Source: Formicarius rufipectus
Lineage: Eukaryota > Chordata > Aves > Passeriformes > Formicariidae
NCBI GenBank assembly: GCA_013399695.1
Contig: VXAU01002492.1
Coordinates: 175,212-239,211 of the forward strand
Reading direction: 5' to 3'
DNA: 64,000 nucleotides
The position numbers and the translations under genes are program-made. Under the pieces are notes generated by a model. It was not told where the DNA came from, searched no databases, and saw only the letters and a list, made by a program, of their open reading frames with translations. Below are positions 61,790-64,000 of the stretch, in pieces. Position 1 is the stretch's first letter, and each line of letters starts with the position of its first letter.

Positions 61790-62065
61790 CATAGAATCAT
61801 AGACTAGAATACCCTGAGTTGGAAGGGACCCACAAGGGTCATCCAGTCCAACTCCTGGGCCTGCACAGACACCCCAACAATCCCACCCTGTCCCTGTCCA
61901 GTTGTCCAAACCCTCCTGGAGCTCTGGCAGCCTTGGGGCTGTGCCCACTGCCCTGGGGAGCCTGCTCAGAGTCCACCACCCTCTGGGGGAAGAACCTTGT
62001 CCTGAGATCCCACATAACCCTGCCCTGACACAGTTTTGTGCTTCACCATCTTCGTGTCCCTCCCT
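61790..62065 (-). mobile_element. CR1 LINE fragment in intron 2
   Basis: Opens CATAGAATCATAGACTAGAA, then GAGTTGGAAGGGACCCACA and TGCACAGACACCCCAACAAT, the same subfamily as the copies at 2.9 and 62.8 kb. It is truncated near TCTTCGTGTCCC. Confidence 0.88.
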
Positions 62066-62779
62066 CCTAACAGCTTTACATCTTTCTTTTTATACTCTGT
62101 TCCTCGTTGCTTTGATCTGTATGTGTAGAAATGTGTATCTGCATTTTGAGAAACCTGCAAAATAATCTTTTTTGTGTTCTTGCAACACCCTTCAAATGAG
62201 TTTGGTTTTATCCACAGTGAGGGAGGAAGGTAGATATGCAAATATCCTTTTATATTCGATTTTTATATATATTTTTTTAATTCCCCCATAGAACAGGTAC
62301 TTCACAGAGCTTCTGTGCCTGCTTTAGGAGACTCCCCATACTGCACAGTGCTGTCAGCAGTTTGCGGCCTCCCCATGGCTGACAACCTCATTCAAGTGTA
62401 GAGTGATATGTCTTGTGCCACTGCATGCTGTCCCTGTGGACTTGATTAGTTGGCTAGAACTTCTCCTTGATATCCACTGCTGCATTTTCCCAGTCTCCTC
62501 TGCATGCACTTACAGCACCACAGCAGATGTGCTGTGAAATCTGTGCAGTAGCAAATGCCACTGTTCTTTCACAAGAGACAGTCACTGAATTCACAATGAC
62601 ACCGATAATAAAGTAAAAAGGCATTTGGAAACCAGATTTGGGGTGTTGTAGCTCCTGTTTTACAGAACATGTGTTATTTCTGATGTTTTAAATGGGTTAG
62701 GACCTGGTTTAATAACCATTTTTAAGCAAAAATCTGGGATAGTTAATGTGGTAAATCTTGTTGTTTGTAGGTAGAATTG

Positions 62780-63495
62780 CAGAATCATAGAATACCCCAA
62801 GCTGGAAGGGACCTCCAAGGATCATCAAAGTCCAGGACACCCCAACAATCCCACCTTGCCCCTGTCCCATTGTCCAACCCCTCCTGGAGCTCTGCCAGTC
62901 TTGGTGCTGTGCCCGCCGCCCTGGGGAGCCTGGTCAGTGCCCACCACCCTCTGAGGGAAGAGCCTTTTCCTGAGATCCCCTCTGCCCCTGCCCTGACACA
63001 GCTCCAGATGTTCCTCATGTCCTGTCCCTGCTCACACAGAGCAGAGATGGAGCTGCCCCTCTGAGGAGCTGCAGACCCTCATGAGCTCTGCCCTCAGTCC
63101 GCTCTCCTCCAGCTGAACAAACCAGGTGCCCTCAGCCCCTCCTTATGGGGCCCCTCCAGACCCTTCACCATCTTCATGTCCCTCCTCTGGACACTCTCTA
63201 ACAACCTTAGATCTTTCTGATGTGGTGTCCCCCCAAAGTGCCCCAGCACTGCAGGTGAGGCTGTCCCAGTGCAGAGCAGAGTGGGACAATCCCCTCCCTG
63301 CCCTGATGCCCCCAGCACAGGGATGTCCCTCCTGGCTCCAGGTGCTGCTGACTCGTGCCCAACTGGCCCCTGACCAGCACCCCCAGGGCCCTTTCCTGGC
63401 ACTGCTCTCCACCCTCTCATCCCAGTCTGTCCATCCATCCGGGGTTGTCCCATCCCAGGGTCAGAATCCGGCACTTCCCCTTGTTGACCTTGACA
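62780..63495 (-). mobile_element. CR1 LINE fragment in intron 2
   Basis: Opens CAGAATCATAGAATACCCCA and runs about 715 bases. A stretch of about 200 bases (63240-63450) is nearly identical to 3357-3560. It ends near CGGCACTTCCCCTTGTTGAC, a typical interior CR1 segment. Confidence 0.88.
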
Positions 63496-64000
63496 AATCA
63501 TGGAGAGAACAAAAGAGGGAATGAAGGCAACCAAAGTTGTTTGTTTGGAGTTTTTCTAGGTTCTCTGACTTACCAATAAATGAGTCAGCACTTTGATCCA
63601 GACACAAAAAGCCACTATTGGTCAGCCAGGTCAGCGCTGCCTCTGATTCCACTCCACAGGCAACACTCCCCAGGTTCTTCCAGAGCCTTCCCTGAACTTT
63701 GAATCTCCCTGTTTTCAGTCCCAAAATAATATAGTGCCTATTTTGTGACTGTGATGAGAGATTTGGAAAATGAGCAGGGCAGGGAAGACCCCCTCTGTGC
63801 CATTCACAGCTGCCTGTGGCTGGTGGGCATTCCCAAGCTGTGATTGCCCTTGAGAAGGTGCTCTGCAAAGCCTGGATGGGAGGAAACCAGTAAGACTTCC
63901 TTACTGGGACTCAGAAAGGGCATGGCCAGGTCAGCTCCTTATGTGGTGAGCTCAGGTAGGTGTTTTATCTGTCACTGTGGGGCTCTTCTGCCTTCTGATT

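Larger units (their letters stand above)
58386..64000 (+). other. CDH8: CDH8 intron 2 (5' part)
   Basis: Begins with the GTAAGG donor and runs to the window edge. None of the conserved cadherin EC1 motifs (for example DINDNAP or LDREE) is encoded anywhere in it, so the next exon lies outside. It contains a short AT-rich tandem duplication near 58.9 kb and two CR1 fragments near 61.8 and 62.8 kb. Confidence 0.85.

Overview
This is vertebrate, almost certainly bird, genomic DNA: AT-rich non-coding sequence, many 5'-truncated CR1 LINE fragments whose 3' ends read as ATTCTRTG-type repeats, and solo LTRs of avian type with 5-bp target-site duplications. The CR1 and LTR flavour suggests a songbird or close relative (inference). 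It is a draft assembly: there are N-runs at 40357-40402 and 51785-51815, and single Ns at 41801, 42620 and 50686.

The only protein-coding sequence I can support is the first coding exon of cadherin-8 (CDH8), a type II classical cadherin, at 58134-58385 on the + strand. It carries the start codon, signal peptide, most of the prodomain, the furin site RSKR and the conserved Trp2/Trp4 adhesive N-terminus, and ends at a clean phase-0 splice donor. A strong acceptor at 57937-57938 opens this exon with about 195 bases of 5' UTR. About 17 kb upstream is a CpG island (about 39.6-41.3 kb, copied again at 41.8-42.6 kb) with a CCAAT box and a good GTGAGT donor. I read it as the CDH8 promoter and non-coding exon 1. 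No EC-domain exons follow, so intron 2 runs off the right edge.

Layout: 1-39.6 kb is gene-free flank upstream of CDH8. In mammals CDH8 and CDH11 are separated by a gene desert, which fits. It holds CR1 fragments, two solo LTRs (30715-31141 and 32955-33693), and an isolated GC-rich patch at 19.75-20.84 kb made of a 25-bp minisatellite, a CpG-rich core and a 68-bp array full of CAGATG E-boxes. At 39.6-42.7 kb are an 18-bp minisatellite, the CpG island and an assembly-type duplication. From 42.7 to 57.9 kb is inferred intron 1, with CR1s, a 98-bp hairpin and a 16-bp perfect inverted repeat resembling part of a REST site. From 58.4 kb to the end is intron 2, with two more CR1s.

Most long open frames here are by-products of tandem repeats or CR1 copies. 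I saw no clear sign of an unknown multi-gene system. The items most worth a second look are the CDH8 promoter/leader architecture (many upstream ORFs), the E-box array and the two inverted repeats.
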